Shown here one piece after another: positions 39,501 to 44,030 of a stretch of 64,000 bases of DNA; position 1 is the stretch's first letter; every line of letters starts with the position of its first letter. The notes under the pieces are model-generated. The model saw nothing but the letters and a program-made list of their open reading frames with translations, had not been told where the DNA came from and ran no database searches. The position numbers and the translations under genes are program-made. The stretch lies in assembly GCF_021347895.1 (NCBI RefSeq), contig NC_067135.1, forward strand, positions 23,757,847 to 23,821,846, written 5' to 3'. The stretch is from Acanthochromis polyacanthus. Its lineage: Eukaryota; Chordata; Actinopteri; Pomacentridae.

Positions 39501-40863
39501 GGTTGAGGATAGGGATGTTAACTATTTAATACATATTAATGGATAATGCAGAAAATGAAGGATGTGCATGTCAGAAAATGTGCTGTAGATTGACTGTAGT
39601 ACCTCGTTTCAACACCAAGTGGAGCATCTTACTGTTTAACCCTCCACTTGGACTAACCTGTCTTCCATGTTGGTTAGCAGAGAGTATTGTAGGAGGTTTT
39701 TTTTCGGTAAAGTGCCACTATGAGGAAGTCTCCTGTGATGCTGAATGCTTCCCAGTCATCACTGTCATCTTGTAGGTAAACTAAATTGTGTTATGACAAC
39801 ATTACTTTTGGATTAGTTGGCATATTGTCTAAGTCAGTAGAATGGCCCATGTCACTTTTAAAGATTTTCAGGGTGCAGAATTACATCCAATGAGTTATTT
39901 TTGTATTATCGATTTTTAATTGATAAGGCTGCTAAGAAAGATCTTCAAAATTTGCATCTTTTCTGAGAAAAGATTGGTTGGTTAGTTGGTTCACTAGTTG
40001 GTTGGTTGGTTGGTTGGTTGGTTGGTTGGTTAGTTGGTTCATTTGTTGGTTAGTTGGTTCTTTGACTGTTTGGTTGGATGGCTTGTTGGTTGGTTGGCTG
40101 GTTAGTTGGTTGGCTCGTTGGTTCATTGGTTGATTCATTGGCTTGTTAGTTGGTTCTTTGGTTGGCAGTTGGTCAGTTGGTTGGTTGGTTCATTGGTTAG
40201 TTGGTTCTTTCATTGGTTGGTTGGTTAGTTGGTTCTTTGGTTGGCTGGTCGGTTCGTTGTTTGGTTGGTTCATTGGTTAGTTGGTTCTTTCGTTGGTTGG
40301 TTGGTTAGTTGACTCACTGGTTAGTTGGTTCTTTTGTTGGTTGTTTGGTTGGTTGGTTAGTTGGTTCATTGGTTAGTTGGTTCTTTTGTTGGTTGGTCAT
40401 TTCGTTGGTTGGTTGGTTGGTTGATTGGTTAGTTGGTTCTTTTGGTGGTTGGTTTGTCAGTTCGTTGGTTGGTTAGGAAGATAAGGAAATCTTTGTCCAA
40501 AAGAACAAGTCCAATAATCACGTAAATTGTGCTGGTCAAACAAATATGGTACAAATTGTTGATATTTTATTTAAAAAACATGCAAACTTGCTAGTATTTA
40601 CAGTAAAAAGAGCATTAAAGTCAAAGTACAGTGTAAAAGCAGAACTAATCACAAACATTAAATATGGTTTTAAGAATTTTTAAAAATAATTTTAGGATTA
40701 TAAAACATAAGATGAATAAAAAATGGAAAAAAAATAATCAGTTGCAGCTTTGTTTATTCATTTTATCAGTAGAAACTGAATTTGTCATTTTTTCCTCTCT
40801 CTCTCTGCAGGAACTTGGGATATCAAAGGTGGAGCTGCAGAGGCCGATTCTTCAGGCAACTGA
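1..40863 (+). CDS. type II diacylglycerol kinase gene (delta/eta/kappa group; probably dgkk or dgkh), 5'-partial, 28 exons
   Basis: The enzyme converts diacylglycerol to phosphatidic acid with ATP at membranes, damping DAG signalling. Twenty-eight exons with GT-AG borders join into one open frame of 3033 bases (1010 residues). Residue 1 here is already inside the PH domain, so the start codon is outside the window. Domain order in window residues: end of PH (1-83), C1 finger a (His96-Cys145), C1 finger b (His168-Cys218), DAGKc (about 252-375, with GGDGS at 309-313 and [11 protein letters not shown] at 335-345), a Ser/Glu/Lys-rich linker (about 490-610), DAGKa (about 612-797, with [10 protein letters not shown] and NIPSYAGG), a C-terminal region (798-955) and a basic tail. 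A split catalytic domain behind PH and two C1 fingers defines type II. No complete SAM domain was found, whereas delta and eta normally carry one and kappa does not. The paralogue is not settled: the sequence resembles both eta and delta, and synteny and the missing SAM hint at kappa. Confidence 0.95.
257..337 (+). CDS. DGK exon 2 (PH domain)
   Basis: Follows CATCAG and encodes [20 protein letters not shown] and seven further residues ending SFT; donor GTGAGT. Phase 0 at both ends. Intron 2 (338-1152) holds a 31-base T run at 504-534 and otherwise no recognised element. Confidence 0.92.
504..534. repeat. T homopolymer
   Basis: Thirty-one consecutive T in DGK intron 2. Its length is likely polymorphic or error-prone. 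Confidence 0.9.
1153..1257 (+). CDS. DGK exon 3 (end of PH domain)
   Basis: Follows CTCAG and encodes [20 protein letters not shown] then [15 protein letters not shown]. The Trp in EMEDWI is the invariant PH-domain C-terminal helix Trp. Donor GTTAGT. Intron 3 (1258-3164) contains an interspersed repeat at about 1986-2600; I see nothing else identifiable. Confidence 0.93.
1986..2600. repeat. interspersed repeat in DGK intron 3
   Basis: Begins with CACCAGATGGCGCTGTGAC and continues with wording typical of a repeat common in fish introns (CTGATCAAACATGTGAAG; CATGTACAGGCTAGTTA). No termini or coding frame found. Recognition is from memory and the family is not named. Confidence 0.45.
3165..3297 (+). 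CDS. DGK exon 4 (first C1 finger)
   Basis: Encodes the start of C1 finger a, with [17 protein letters not shown] supplying the first zinc ligands. Acceptor CCTCAG, donor GTACGT, exit phase 1. Intron 4 (3298-5220) carries a 22-base C run (4123-4144) and a degenerate Tc1-like element (about 4145-5125). Confidence 0.95.
4123..4144. repeat. C homopolymer
   Basis: Twenty-two consecutive C immediately next to the left end of a Tc1-like element. The count may be unreliable. Confidence 0.9.
4145..5125 (+). mobile_element. degenerate Tc1-like DNA transposon with long inverted ends
   Basis: The left part (4146-4310) and right part (4985-5120) are inverted copies around AAAAAGTAATTGCCCCCTTA. The interior encodes broken Tc1-type transposase with [20 protein letters not shown] followed by several stops. 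It is dead. Shorter relatives lie at 10890-11245, 12475-12680 and 34030-34410. Confidence 0.75.
5221..5327 (+). CDS. DGK exon 5 (end of first C1 finger)
   Basis: Acceptor CTGCAG. Encodes [18 protein letters not shown], completing the HX12CX2C finger, then the acidic linker [11 protein letters not shown]. Donor GTGAGA. Intron 5 (5328-5592) shows nothing notable. Confidence 0.95.
5593..5718 (+). CDS. DGK exon 6 (second C1 finger)
   Basis: Acceptor CTGCAG. Encodes [17 protein letters not shown] and [13 protein letters not shown], the second C1 finger peculiar to type II DGKs. Donor GTACGT. Intron 6 (5719-8499) is largely occupied by a nested inverted-repeat element and a Harbinger-like insert. 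Confidence 0.95.
6465..7200. mobile_element. palindromic MITE with ends TTCAAAAGTTTGGG
   Basis: Left 6440-6620 and right 7020-7190 are inverted copies, including AACACCATTAGCTAACACAA and CATGAAAACTCACACTTTTA words. A second copy of one arm sits at 16916-17135 and a bare end at about 62840-62862. Confidence 0.7.
7509..8192 (+). mobile_element. Harbinger-like nonautonomous element
   Basis: Ends are inverted versions of TTTATATGCAGTCAA. Subterminal CGGGTTA and ATTCCGGTT words recur at both ends. An open frame (7589-7981) contains [19 protein letters not shown] and a run of Arg/Glu, resembling the N-terminus of fish Harbinger-type proteins; no catalytic domain is present. The superfamily call is from memory. 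Confidence 0.45.
8500..8602 (+). CDS. DGK exon 7 (end of second C1 finger)
   Basis: Acceptor TTCACAG. Encodes [20 protein letters not shown] and then [14 protein letters not shown], the highly conserved bridge into DAGKc. Exit phase 1, donor GTGAGA. Intron 7 (8603-9940) is mostly a degenerate tandem repeat of about 115 bp. Confidence 0.95.
8800..9935. repeat. degenerate tandem repeat, unit about 115 bp, about ten copies
   Basis: The words GGAAATTTCAACAT, GTCAAATTTTA, TTCTACACTAAAATTC and TCATCAGAACTAGCAT recur in the same order at spacings near 100-125 bases across DGK intron 7, ending just before exon 8. Units are diverged. Confidence 0.8.
9941..10100 (+). CDS. DGK exon 8 (start of catalytic DAGKc)
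   Basis: Acceptor CTTTCAG. Encodes GFWKA, then [20 protein letters not shown] and [31 protein letters not shown] is the first nucleotide-binding strand and loop of the kinase. Exit phase 2, donor GTACTT. Intron 8 (10101-10202) is short. Confidence 0.95.
10203..10311 (+). CDS. DGK exon 9 (GGDG nucleotide-binding motif)
   Basis: Acceptor CGCTCAG. Encodes [20 protein letters not shown] then [21 protein letters not shown] is the DGK ATP-binding glycine motif and is intact. Donor GTGAGA. Intron 9 (10312-11297) has a GGA microsatellite right at its start and an inverted Tc1-like fragment at about 10890-11245. Confidence 0.96.
10312..10345. repeat. GGA microsatellite at a splice donor
   Basis: About nine GGA repeats begin within ten bases of the exon 9 donor (GTGAGAGGAGGAGG). 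A purine run here could act as a splicing enhancer (inference). Confidence 0.85.
10890..11245 (-). mobile_element. Tc1-like fragment, reverse orientation
   Basis: Positions 10900-11090 are the reverse complement of 4320-4460, and the segment ends in GGGGGCAAATACTTTTGCAC, a diverged terminal word. No coding content. Confidence 0.65.
11298..11437 (+). CDS. DGK exon 10 (catalytic core)
   Basis: Acceptor TTTGCAG. Encodes [20 protein letters not shown] then [25 protein letters not shown] is the diagnostic lipid-kinase loop. Exit phase 2. Intron 10 (11438-15333) holds a Tc1-like end (about 12475-12680), a direct duplication (12990-13862) and a TTAA-flanked element (13861-14782). Confidence 0.96.
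12475..12680 (+). mobile_element. Tc1-like left-end fragment
   Basis: Shares ACAGAAATCTTCTATTT, CATAAAA-CACAAAATG and AATTGCCCCCCTT with the left end of the element at 4145. Only the inverted-end region remains. Confidence 0.6.
12990..13862. repeat. direct duplication of about 280 bp in DGK intron 10
   Basis: Segments 12990-13268 and 13577-13862 share CCATTTGTGCCCATTT, AACAACATTCATCA, AAGTTTAAAGAAATG, TTTCTGTAATTTT and GTTCTAGACT in order. Between them lies a short interspersed piece (about 13362-13430, ACTTTATTAATCCCAAAGAG) of a type common in fish. Confidence 0.65.
13861..14782. mobile_element. TTAA-flanked DNA transposon with perfect 22-bp termini
   Basis: Starts TTAAAGCTGCTGTCCGGAG and ends with its exact reverse complement, 22 of 22 bases. 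If TTAA is the duplicated target, the ends are AGCTGCTGTCC, consistent with piggyBac- or Kolobok-type insertion. The interior has a GC-richer block (about 14041-14400) open on both strands but with no domain I recognise. Probably nonautonomous. Confidence 0.75.
15334..15421 (+). CDS. DGK exon 11 (end of DAGKc)
   Basis: Acceptor ATTGCAG. Completes the split Arg codon, then [20 protein letters not shown] and DDGLDSPLQ. Donor GTAAAT. Intron 11 (15422-17311) contains a multi-level nest of transposons (15858-17135). Confidence 0.93.
15885..16322 (-). mobile_element. tRNA-headed SINE-like insert with target duplication
   Basis: Flanked by ATTATGACCATC (15873-15884) and ATTATGACCACC (16323-16334), 11 of 12 bases. 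On the minus strand it starts with a tRNA-like head (TGGTGGTTACCAC; box-B-like GTTCGCGTCCC) and contains GGAGAACATG-type wording shared with the copy at 49061. A hairpin element sits inside it. Confidence 0.65.
16082..16171. mobile_element. miniature hairpin element inside the SINE
   Basis: Two 36-base arms (16082-16117 and 16136-16171) are near-perfect inverted copies centred on an 18-base loop. A repeated TTTTTGGAC at about 16037-16045 and 16176-16184 marks the interruption of the SINE. Confidence 0.7.
16432..16761 (-). mobile_element. tRNA-headed SINE, 3' tail GCGCTATATAAAT
   Basis: The minus strand begins GGGGCGGCTGTGGCTCAGGT (box A) and has GGTTCAATTCCC (box B). It ends with AAAAGCGCTATATAAATCTA, a tail shared by many fish SINEs and their partner LINEs. 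Confidence 0.7.
16916..17135. mobile_element. MITE arm, second copy of the intron 6 family
   Basis: Nearly identical to 7000-7200, including CATTTCCAGCAACCATCACT and ATTAGAAAACCCTTGT. It truncates the Tc1-like remnant on its right. Confidence 0.7.
17312..17403 (+). CDS. DGK exon 12 (linker helix)
   Basis: Acceptor TTTCAG. Encodes [20 protein letters not shown] then [10 protein letters not shown]. The DSVA-HL-KIL pattern is shared with delta and eta. Exit phase 2, donor GTACGT. Intron 12 (17404-21294) holds a perfect-termini element (19069-20222), a hairpin (18405-18485) and tandem units of about 260 bp (20325-20860). Confidence 0.93.
18405..18485. repeat. long hairpin in DGK intron 12
   Basis: AGTTAAATACAAT ... 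GGTTACACTTTGTGG is followed at once by its reverse complement, centred on GGTACC near 18440, with a few bulges on the right arm. No flanking duplication identified. Confidence 0.7.
19069..20222. mobile_element. DNA element with perfect 25-bp inverted ends
   Basis: Starts GCTGGACCATCTCAGAATCT and ends with the exact reverse complement, 25 of 25 bases. Subterminal regions are also inverted copies (19370-19580 against 19990-20190). No transposase frame. Diverged relatives occupy about 22523-23800. Confidence 0.7.
19101..19346. mobile_element. small element inserted in the 19069 element
   Basis: Ends TATCCCCCCGCC and GGCGGGGGATA are inverted, and it carries a GTCC microsatellite (about 19147-19162). 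It interrupts the left arm of the host element, whose match to the right arm resumes after about 19368. Confidence 0.6.
20325..20860. repeat. tandem units of about 255 bp, intron 12 copy
   Basis: ACAGATTTTTACATTTTCATGC-type openings (20329, 20579) are followed by AAAGAATATTTAAAC, TATTATTCCAAT, ATATCTCACCAATAATTG and TTTGGTGCATTTTTC-like words. The same family is arrayed at 24385-25450. Confidence 0.75.
21295..21394 (+). CDS. DGK exon 13 (linker)
   Basis: Acceptor GTCCAG. Encodes [20 protein letters not shown] then [13 protein letters not shown]. Donor GTAAAA. Intron 13 (21395-24174) holds a dispersed repeat (21766-21995) also found in intron 22, and degenerate relatives of the intron 12 element (about 22523-23800). 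Confidence 0.93.
21766..21995. repeat. dispersed repeat, intron 13 copy
   Basis: Shares GAGCTGCTTCAGTC-like, GTTGTTTTAATGCAGAACAA and GTTAAACTTCATAT words, in order, with 31036-31260. Class unknown. Confidence 0.6.
22523..23800. mobile_element. diverged relatives of the 19069 element
   Basis: CTCGACCATCTCAGAATCTG opens the block. Several rearranged copies of CTGGAGTCTTCAGGAGATGT and AATAAATCTCTTACGAGTT-like subterminal sequence follow. Boundaries uncertain. Confidence 0.5.
24175..24240 (+). CDS. DGK exon 14 (linker)
   Basis: Acceptor CTCCAG. Encodes [20 protein letters not shown] then AQ, a likely amphipathic helix found in all type II DGKs. Donor GTAATA. Intron 14 (24241-26942) carries repeats of about 260 bp (24385-25450) and an A-rich array (25945-26600). 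Confidence 0.93.
24385..25450. repeat. tandem units of about 260 bp, four copies, intron 14
   Basis: Unit starts near 24390, 24655, 24913 and 25175. Each carries CATTTTAATGCTTC-like, AAACTAAACATCTAAACAAG, AAGGTGGAAAT and CATTTTATTTACAG words. Confidence 0.8.
25945..26600. repeat. A-rich tandem array (AAATAAATAAAAATCAAT type)
   Basis: Degenerate 15-25 base units such as AATAAATAAAAATCAATA fill this part of intron 14 on the plus strand. A T-rich version lies in intron 18 and another A-rich one in intron 21. Confidence 0.8.
26943..27114 (+). CDS. DGK exon 15 (Ser/Gly/Glu-rich linker)
   Basis: Acceptor GTCCAG. Encodes a low-complexity Ser/Gly/Glu stretch followed by [20 protein letters not shown], the conserved helix before DAGKa. 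This exon is much more GC-rich than its introns. Exit phase 1. Intron 15 is only 75 bases. Confidence 0.93.
27190..27288 (+). CDS. DGK exon 16 (linker)
   Basis: Acceptor TTTCAG. Encodes [14 protein letters not shown], a run of five Ser, and [14 protein letters not shown]. Exit phase 1, donor GTAAGA. The linker here looks shorter than in mammalian delta and eta. Confidence 0.9.
27366..27450 (+). CDS. DGK exon 17 (linker)
   Basis: Acceptor TTTCAG. Encodes [20 protein letters not shown] then TVTFSEDS. The Ser/Thr-Pro sites suggest a regulated linker (inference). Donor GTAAGT. Intron 17 is 81 bases. Confidence 0.9.
27532..27639 (+). CDS. DGK exon 18 (start of DAGKa)
   Basis: Acceptor CTGCAG. 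Encodes [20 protein letters not shown] then [12 protein letters not shown], the signature opening of the accessory catalytic half. Donor GTATGA. Intron 18 (27640-28641) is dominated by a T-rich array (27825-28170). Confidence 0.95.
27825..28170. repeat. T-rich array, opposite orientation
   Basis: TTTATTTATTTTTAATTG-type units, the complement of the intron 14 array, lie in intron 18. Confidence 0.75.
28642..28738 (+). CDS. DGK exon 19 (DAGKa)
   Basis: Encodes [20 protein letters not shown] then [14 protein letters not shown] chose the acceptor CTGCAG at 28641 rather than the CAG three bases later because it keeps the usual number of residues. Donor GTCAGA is slightly unusual. Intron 19 is 77 bases. 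Confidence 0.92.
28816..28923 (+). CDS. DGK exon 20 (DAGKa)
   Basis: Acceptor CCACAG. Encodes [20 protein letters not shown] then [24 protein letters not shown] and FWGG are core DAGKa motifs. Donor GTGAGG. Intron 20 is 80 bases. Confidence 0.95.
29004..29117 (+). CDS. DGK exon 21 (DAGKa)
   Basis: Acceptor GTCCAG. Encodes [20 protein letters not shown] then [18 protein letters not shown]. Donor GTAGCA. Intron 21 (29118-30294) includes an A-rich array at about 29270-29480 and otherwise nothing identified. Confidence 0.95.
29270..29480. repeat. A-rich array in intron 21
   Basis: Same AATAAATAAAAATCAATAAA wording as intron 14, shorter. Confidence 0.7.
30295..30429 (+). CDS. DGK exon 22 (end of DAGKa)
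   Basis: Acceptor CTCAG. Encodes [20 protein letters not shown] then [20 protein letters not shown] and LTRDR, the end of DAGKa. Donor GTAAGA. Intron 22 (30430-32015) has a dispersed repeat (31036-31260), a SINE/LINE-like tail (about 31436-31480) and a 31-bp minisatellite (31547-31852). Confidence 0.95.
31036..31260. repeat. dispersed repeat, intron 22 copy
   Basis: Direct-orientation relative of 21766-21995. It is followed at about 31436-31480 by AAAGTGCTATATAAATACAA, a SINE/LINE-type tail. Confidence 0.6.
31547..31852. repeat. 31-bp minisatellite, about ten copies
   Basis: The unit begins CAGCATCAGTTACCATGGAG and ends in AGATCTAGCGCCG or a variant. Copies start every 31 bases from 31547, and sequence variants cluster by position (GCGCCG first, GCTCTG later). 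It lies 163 bases before exon 23. Confidence 0.9.
32016..32179 (+). CDS. DGK exon 23 (C-terminal region)
   Basis: Acceptor CTCCAG. Encodes [20 protein letters not shown] then a helical Glu/Gln-rich part ending [20 protein letters not shown] is conserved in delta and eta. Exit phase 2. Intron 23 (32180-33646) has no recognised element. Confidence 0.94.
33647..33752 (+). CDS. DGK exon 24 (C-terminal region)
   Basis: Acceptor CCCCAG. Encodes [20 protein letters not shown] then [23 protein letters not shown] is shared by type II DGKs. Donor GTAAGA. Intron 24 (33753-34763) contains a reverse-oriented Tc1-like fragment (about 34030-34410). Confidence 0.94.
34030..34660 (-). mobile_element. Tc1-like fragment, reverse orientation, intron 24
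   Basis: 34150-34400 is the reverse complement of about 4770-4990, including CTTCTCTGTAGAATAGTTTG and TTTTAGATCATGAACTGTCC. The rest to 34660 is similar transposon-like sequence. No open frame. Confidence 0.65.
34764..34853 (+). CDS. DGK exon 25 (C-terminal region)
   Basis: Acceptor TTTCAG. Encodes [20 protein letters not shown] then [10 protein letters not shown], closest to the eta-type sequence in this region. Donor GTAAAA. Intron 25 (34854-36433) holds a direct duplication of about 230-300 bp. Confidence 0.92.
34950..36250. repeat. direct duplication in DGK intron 25
   Basis: 34985-35215 and 36007-36245 share GAGAGTGTTTGAATGA, GGAAGTTCAGCGAAGTCGAG, CACACTGGAGACTCAGA, CTGATACCAGGAG and TTGGGTTTATATTGTAGTT. 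The adjoining AAGCATAGTTTTCC block is also duplicated (35252 and 35671). The repeated block could be a solo terminal repeat, but no ends were defined. Confidence 0.65.
36434..36547 (+). CDS. DGK exon 26 (C-terminal region)
   Basis: Acceptor TTTAG. Encodes [20 protein letters not shown] then [18 protein letters not shown]. Donor GTGGGA. Intron 26 is 158 bases. Confidence 0.92.
36706..36820 (+). CDS. DGK exon 27 (basic tail)
   Basis: Acceptor TTCAG. Encodes [20 protein letters not shown] then [19 protein letters not shown], the basic segment that precedes the SAM domain in delta and eta. Exit phase 1 with donor GTAAGA. Reading on past the donor would give a 15-residue tail and a stop at 36868, a possible alternative end. 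Intron 27 (36821-40810) holds a mariner remnant, a 9-bp-TSD element, and a GGTT array. Confidence 0.9.
37490..38600 (-). mobile_element. mariner-like remnant
   Basis: The arms (about 37525-37690 and 37855-38004) are inverted copies around GTCCAGACTTTAGGGACACT-type ends. The minus strand between them encodes [16 protein letters not shown], resembling a transposase DNA-binding helix-turn-helix. Its right end was hit by the element at 38005-38570. Confidence 0.6.
38005..38570 (+). mobile_element. DNA transposon with 9-bp target duplication, copy 1
   Basis: The ends TAGCCTAGTCGCGCTAGA and TCTAGCGTGGCTAGGCTA are inverted. GACACTCTG repeats on both sides (37996-38004, 38571-38579). It contains ATG plus [19 protein letters not shown] (38230 on) and then a stop, the same frame start as in copy 2. 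Confidence 0.8.
39970..40480. repeat. GGTT-type array before the terminal DGK exon
   Basis: About 500 bases of GGTTGGTTAGTTGGTTCATT-like 4-base-period repeat in sense orientation, ending about 330 bases before exon 28. The antisense frames read Asn-Gln-Pro-Thr repeats and are not genes. Confidence 0.9.
40811..40863 (+). CDS. DGK exon 28, terminal exon with relic SAM-domain end in another frame
   Basis: Acceptor CTCTGCAG. Joined to exon 27 (phase 1) it encodes [17 protein letters not shown] and stops at TGA 40861-40863. In phase 0 the same exon reads [20 protein letters not shown]. That aligns without gaps to the last helix of type II SAM domains (for example [20 protein letters not shown]), and the frame stays open to TAA at 40928-40930. 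The phase-0 reading needs an upstream SAM exon that I could not find in intron 27. Either the SAM exon was lost and the exon is now read out of frame, or I missed it. Confidence 0.55.
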
Positions 40864-42897
40864 AGTCCTGACGAGGTGCTTTATTTCCATCCCATCACCC
40901 GACCGACCGGGTGAGGATCCTCCTCTCTAACTGCCACGCTCAGTGGCTTCACAGAGGTGTTTGGGAAAAAAAGGAAATCCATCTTTCCAACTTTTCTGCT
41001 CTCTTTCCTCCACGTTTTACTTCTGGTGTCATCGTTTTATCTGCACAGCGGGAGGATTTCTCTTTTTTTTCCCCTGTTTTTCTTGAATCTTTTTGAAGGG
41101 ACCTGGCTTCACACGACGTTGTTTCACCGATAGTCTTTGGTTGTGTTGGTGTGGCCAGCAGCAAACTGAAGGCGAGGGAGGTTCGGAGCAACCAGCGTCC
41201 ACCTTGTTTGATTTATTTTTTTTGACAAAGAAATGTGTTTACGTGGTTGCTCTCCTTGCATGTCGAGGGCAGCCATCTTATTTTATATCTACTATTCTAA
41301 GTTGTTACAATCTTCTGATTTTTCTCTCTAACTTAATCATTTTATTTCTAGACTTCAGAATAGCCTTTGATTTTTTTTCTGATTGTGATATTTATTTAGT
41401 GTTGCTACTGCCATGAAAACTCCGACAGCAACTAATCGAAAAAAATGAACAAACTGAAACATCTCAAACCTTATCGTCTACTGAACTGGAGAATATCTTT
41501 AATGTTGCAAAAAATATACCGAGGAATGTACTTGTGTGGACTTGTATTAACCTGTGAATAATGTTAAATCATGTATGATTTCGCAAAGGTTCTACTGTTG
41601 TGGTCCTAAAGTGGTTCTTAATAGGCTGTTGTGTGGTCCGAGGCTGCAGAAAGAATCGTCTCCGCCGTGAGTCATTTCATCCGACTGCAGGATTTTAAAG
41701 TACGCCGCTCACTTTTTATCAAGGCCCAAAGTGTGACTTATGTGGGAGTCAAAAGAAATCTCATCCCACTGTGCGTCTTCTTGCTGCGTTTTGCCGCAGC
41801 GGCAGATGAAATGACTCAGCGAGGGAGATATTTTCAGCAGCGTCTGGTTCGAGGTGTTTACAAAAGGAGGAAGCATCAAGGACGCAGCAGCGAAACATTA
41901 CAGCTACTCAGTGTACTACTCCTACTTTGCCATATTCATGATTGTATCTGTAATACAAGAGTCAGTGGATATTTGAGTTTGCCTTGTCCGTGGTTAAAAG
42001 CTATTATTATTATTATTATTATTACAAATATATATATCTATTTTTTGTATATCTTATTTTCCCAATGGTAACCTGTGAAGCCGAGCTTTGCTGCTTCCCC
42101 CTTTGACGGACTCCTTGGCCACCGTGCATATAATAGTCGAAGCCAGTTAATGCCGTTGTGTGTCCCTGCATGCATACTTAGCCTTCCTTCGCCTCACAGT
42201 GGAAATCGCCTCATTATAGTGAACTTTAGCTCGTTTGTTCCAGCCGGAGACGTTTTGGTTTTAACCTGCAGGAAAAGAAAAAAGGTAGAAAATTTAACGT
42301 CCAAACTTTAGGAGAGTGTACTGATTTACAGCCTGAATGCCAATGATAGGTTTTTCCAAGGAGGTTATAACAAACACTGGTATTTATATCTATTTGGTTT
42401 ATGTGGGGCCAGAGAGATGATTTTGGATGAAAATGCTGATGTTTATTGGTTTTTCCAGGAATTATCCTTAGATTAATACTCTGATGTTTTGGGATGTTCA
42501 CTTTTTTGCTGTTTTAACTCGAGACAGATGAGAATAATGCCTGTTTTGTTTTTTTCCATCTGTGCACTCGGTAATGAAATGGAATTTAATTTAAAATGGA
42601 AAACATTCAGTTGCAGTAAAGGTAAAATACACCTCCCAGCTACGACAAAATGCGTTTTATCTGCTGGGTTTTAGTGCCAAAGTGTTCATTATGAGCTCCT
42701 GTTAACACCAAGCCTCAGTGTGTGTTTTGTCTTGCTGAAGATGTTAAACATATTAAAAGACAACTTAATTGTAGATTTGTGAGCAGCTCGTCTTGAAGCT
42801 AGCTCAATACTGAATGCACAGAAAAAAGAAGTGGAAAAAAGGTGAAATTTGTGAAATGCCAGAGTGTTACTTAAAGCCATATGTAATGTTCACTAGT

Positions 42898-44030
42898 CAA
42901 GCAAAAACCTGACTAAAATATGGGTTAAAAATATCCTTGGCTGCGCAAATTTACAGCCAAAAGAAAAGTAAAATCAGCCTTCCACCGTCACCAAACGTGT
43001 TATTTTGTTAACACAGTGTTGGTTTTAATCACTAAAAAAGTTTACAGTCTAAGCTAAATGACATTTAAATGCTGTCTTCTTTGACTAAGCTTAAACTTAA
43101 CTCGTAGAAAACAACCTAATTCTTTGAGGTTTGCCAAACTTGGCTGTATTTTTGACTCTACAAATTAACTATTCTTGAAGCTAACTCTCCACTGAATGGA
43201 CTGAAAAAAAGGCGTGACGACTAGTCAGGCTAAAACCTGAGTCAACTGCAAAGTAAAAATGTTGTTAGCTGTGCAAGTTTACAGTGAAATTAGCCTTCCA
43301 GCATCAACAGTAATGTGTTATTAAGGCGTATTTTGTTAGCACAGTTTTGATTTTTATACTAAAACGTTTACGGTTGAAGCTAATTGCTATTTAAATGCTG
43401 TTTTCTTTTACTAAACATAAACTTAAATTATAGAAAACCACCTCGTTGTGGCTGTATTTTTGCCTCTACAATGTAAGTAGCTTGTCAAATGTTATCTTGA
43501 ACCTAACTCTATACTGAATGGATAGAAAAAGATGTGTAATACAGCAAAAAAAGGTGAATTTCCTTAAATTACATAGCCAGGATGTAATAAACAATTAATG
43601 TTCATGAGTCAAGCTAAAACCTGAGTCAACTATGAAGGAAAAACGTTGTTAGTTGTGCAAGTTTACAGTAAAATTAGCCTTCCAGCATCACCAGTAATGT
43701 TACTTAGATGTATTTTGTAAGTGCAGTTTTGTTTTTTATTACAAAAAGGTTTACAGCTACTTCACTTTAAAGGCTTCTTAGGTTAAAGTTAAAAAAAAAT
43801 GGCAGTGTCTAAGCTAATTGATGTTTAAATGCTGTCTTTGTTTGCTAACGGTAAAATTAGTAAAGTTAGAAAACAAGTTAATGCTTAGAGATTTGGCTAA
43901 ACTCATCTTGAAGCTAACTCTATGCTGAATGGATAGGAAAAAAAAGACAGCAAATAAGTGAATTCAGTAAAATGTTGGGTTATTACATGAGAAAGTTTGA
44001 ACAGCCAGCATGTAGTAATGTTCGGTGTCA
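42898..44030. repeat. three imperfect tandem units of 330-420 bp in the DGK 3' UTR
   Basis: Units near 42898, 43227 and 43611 each contain a TCAAGC-AAAACCTGA opening, GTGCAAGTTTACAG, AATCAGCCTTCCA-like, TTTAAATGCTGT and GAAGCTAACTCTA words in order. A decayed fourth may follow. Confidence 0.75.

Noticed and set aside
39932..40138. Minus-strand frame of Asn-Gln-Pro-Thr repeats
   Set aside because: Translation of the GGTT array; not a gene.
40861..40930. Phase-0 end of exon 28 as the real C-terminus
   Set aside because: Not adopted as the main model because exon 27 exits in phase 1 and no bridging exon was seen; kept as a finding.
41631..42071. 146-residue open frame after the DGK stop codon
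   Set aside because: Ends in translated microsatellite and AT-rich sequence; it lies in the probable 3' UTR and has no protein-like pattern.
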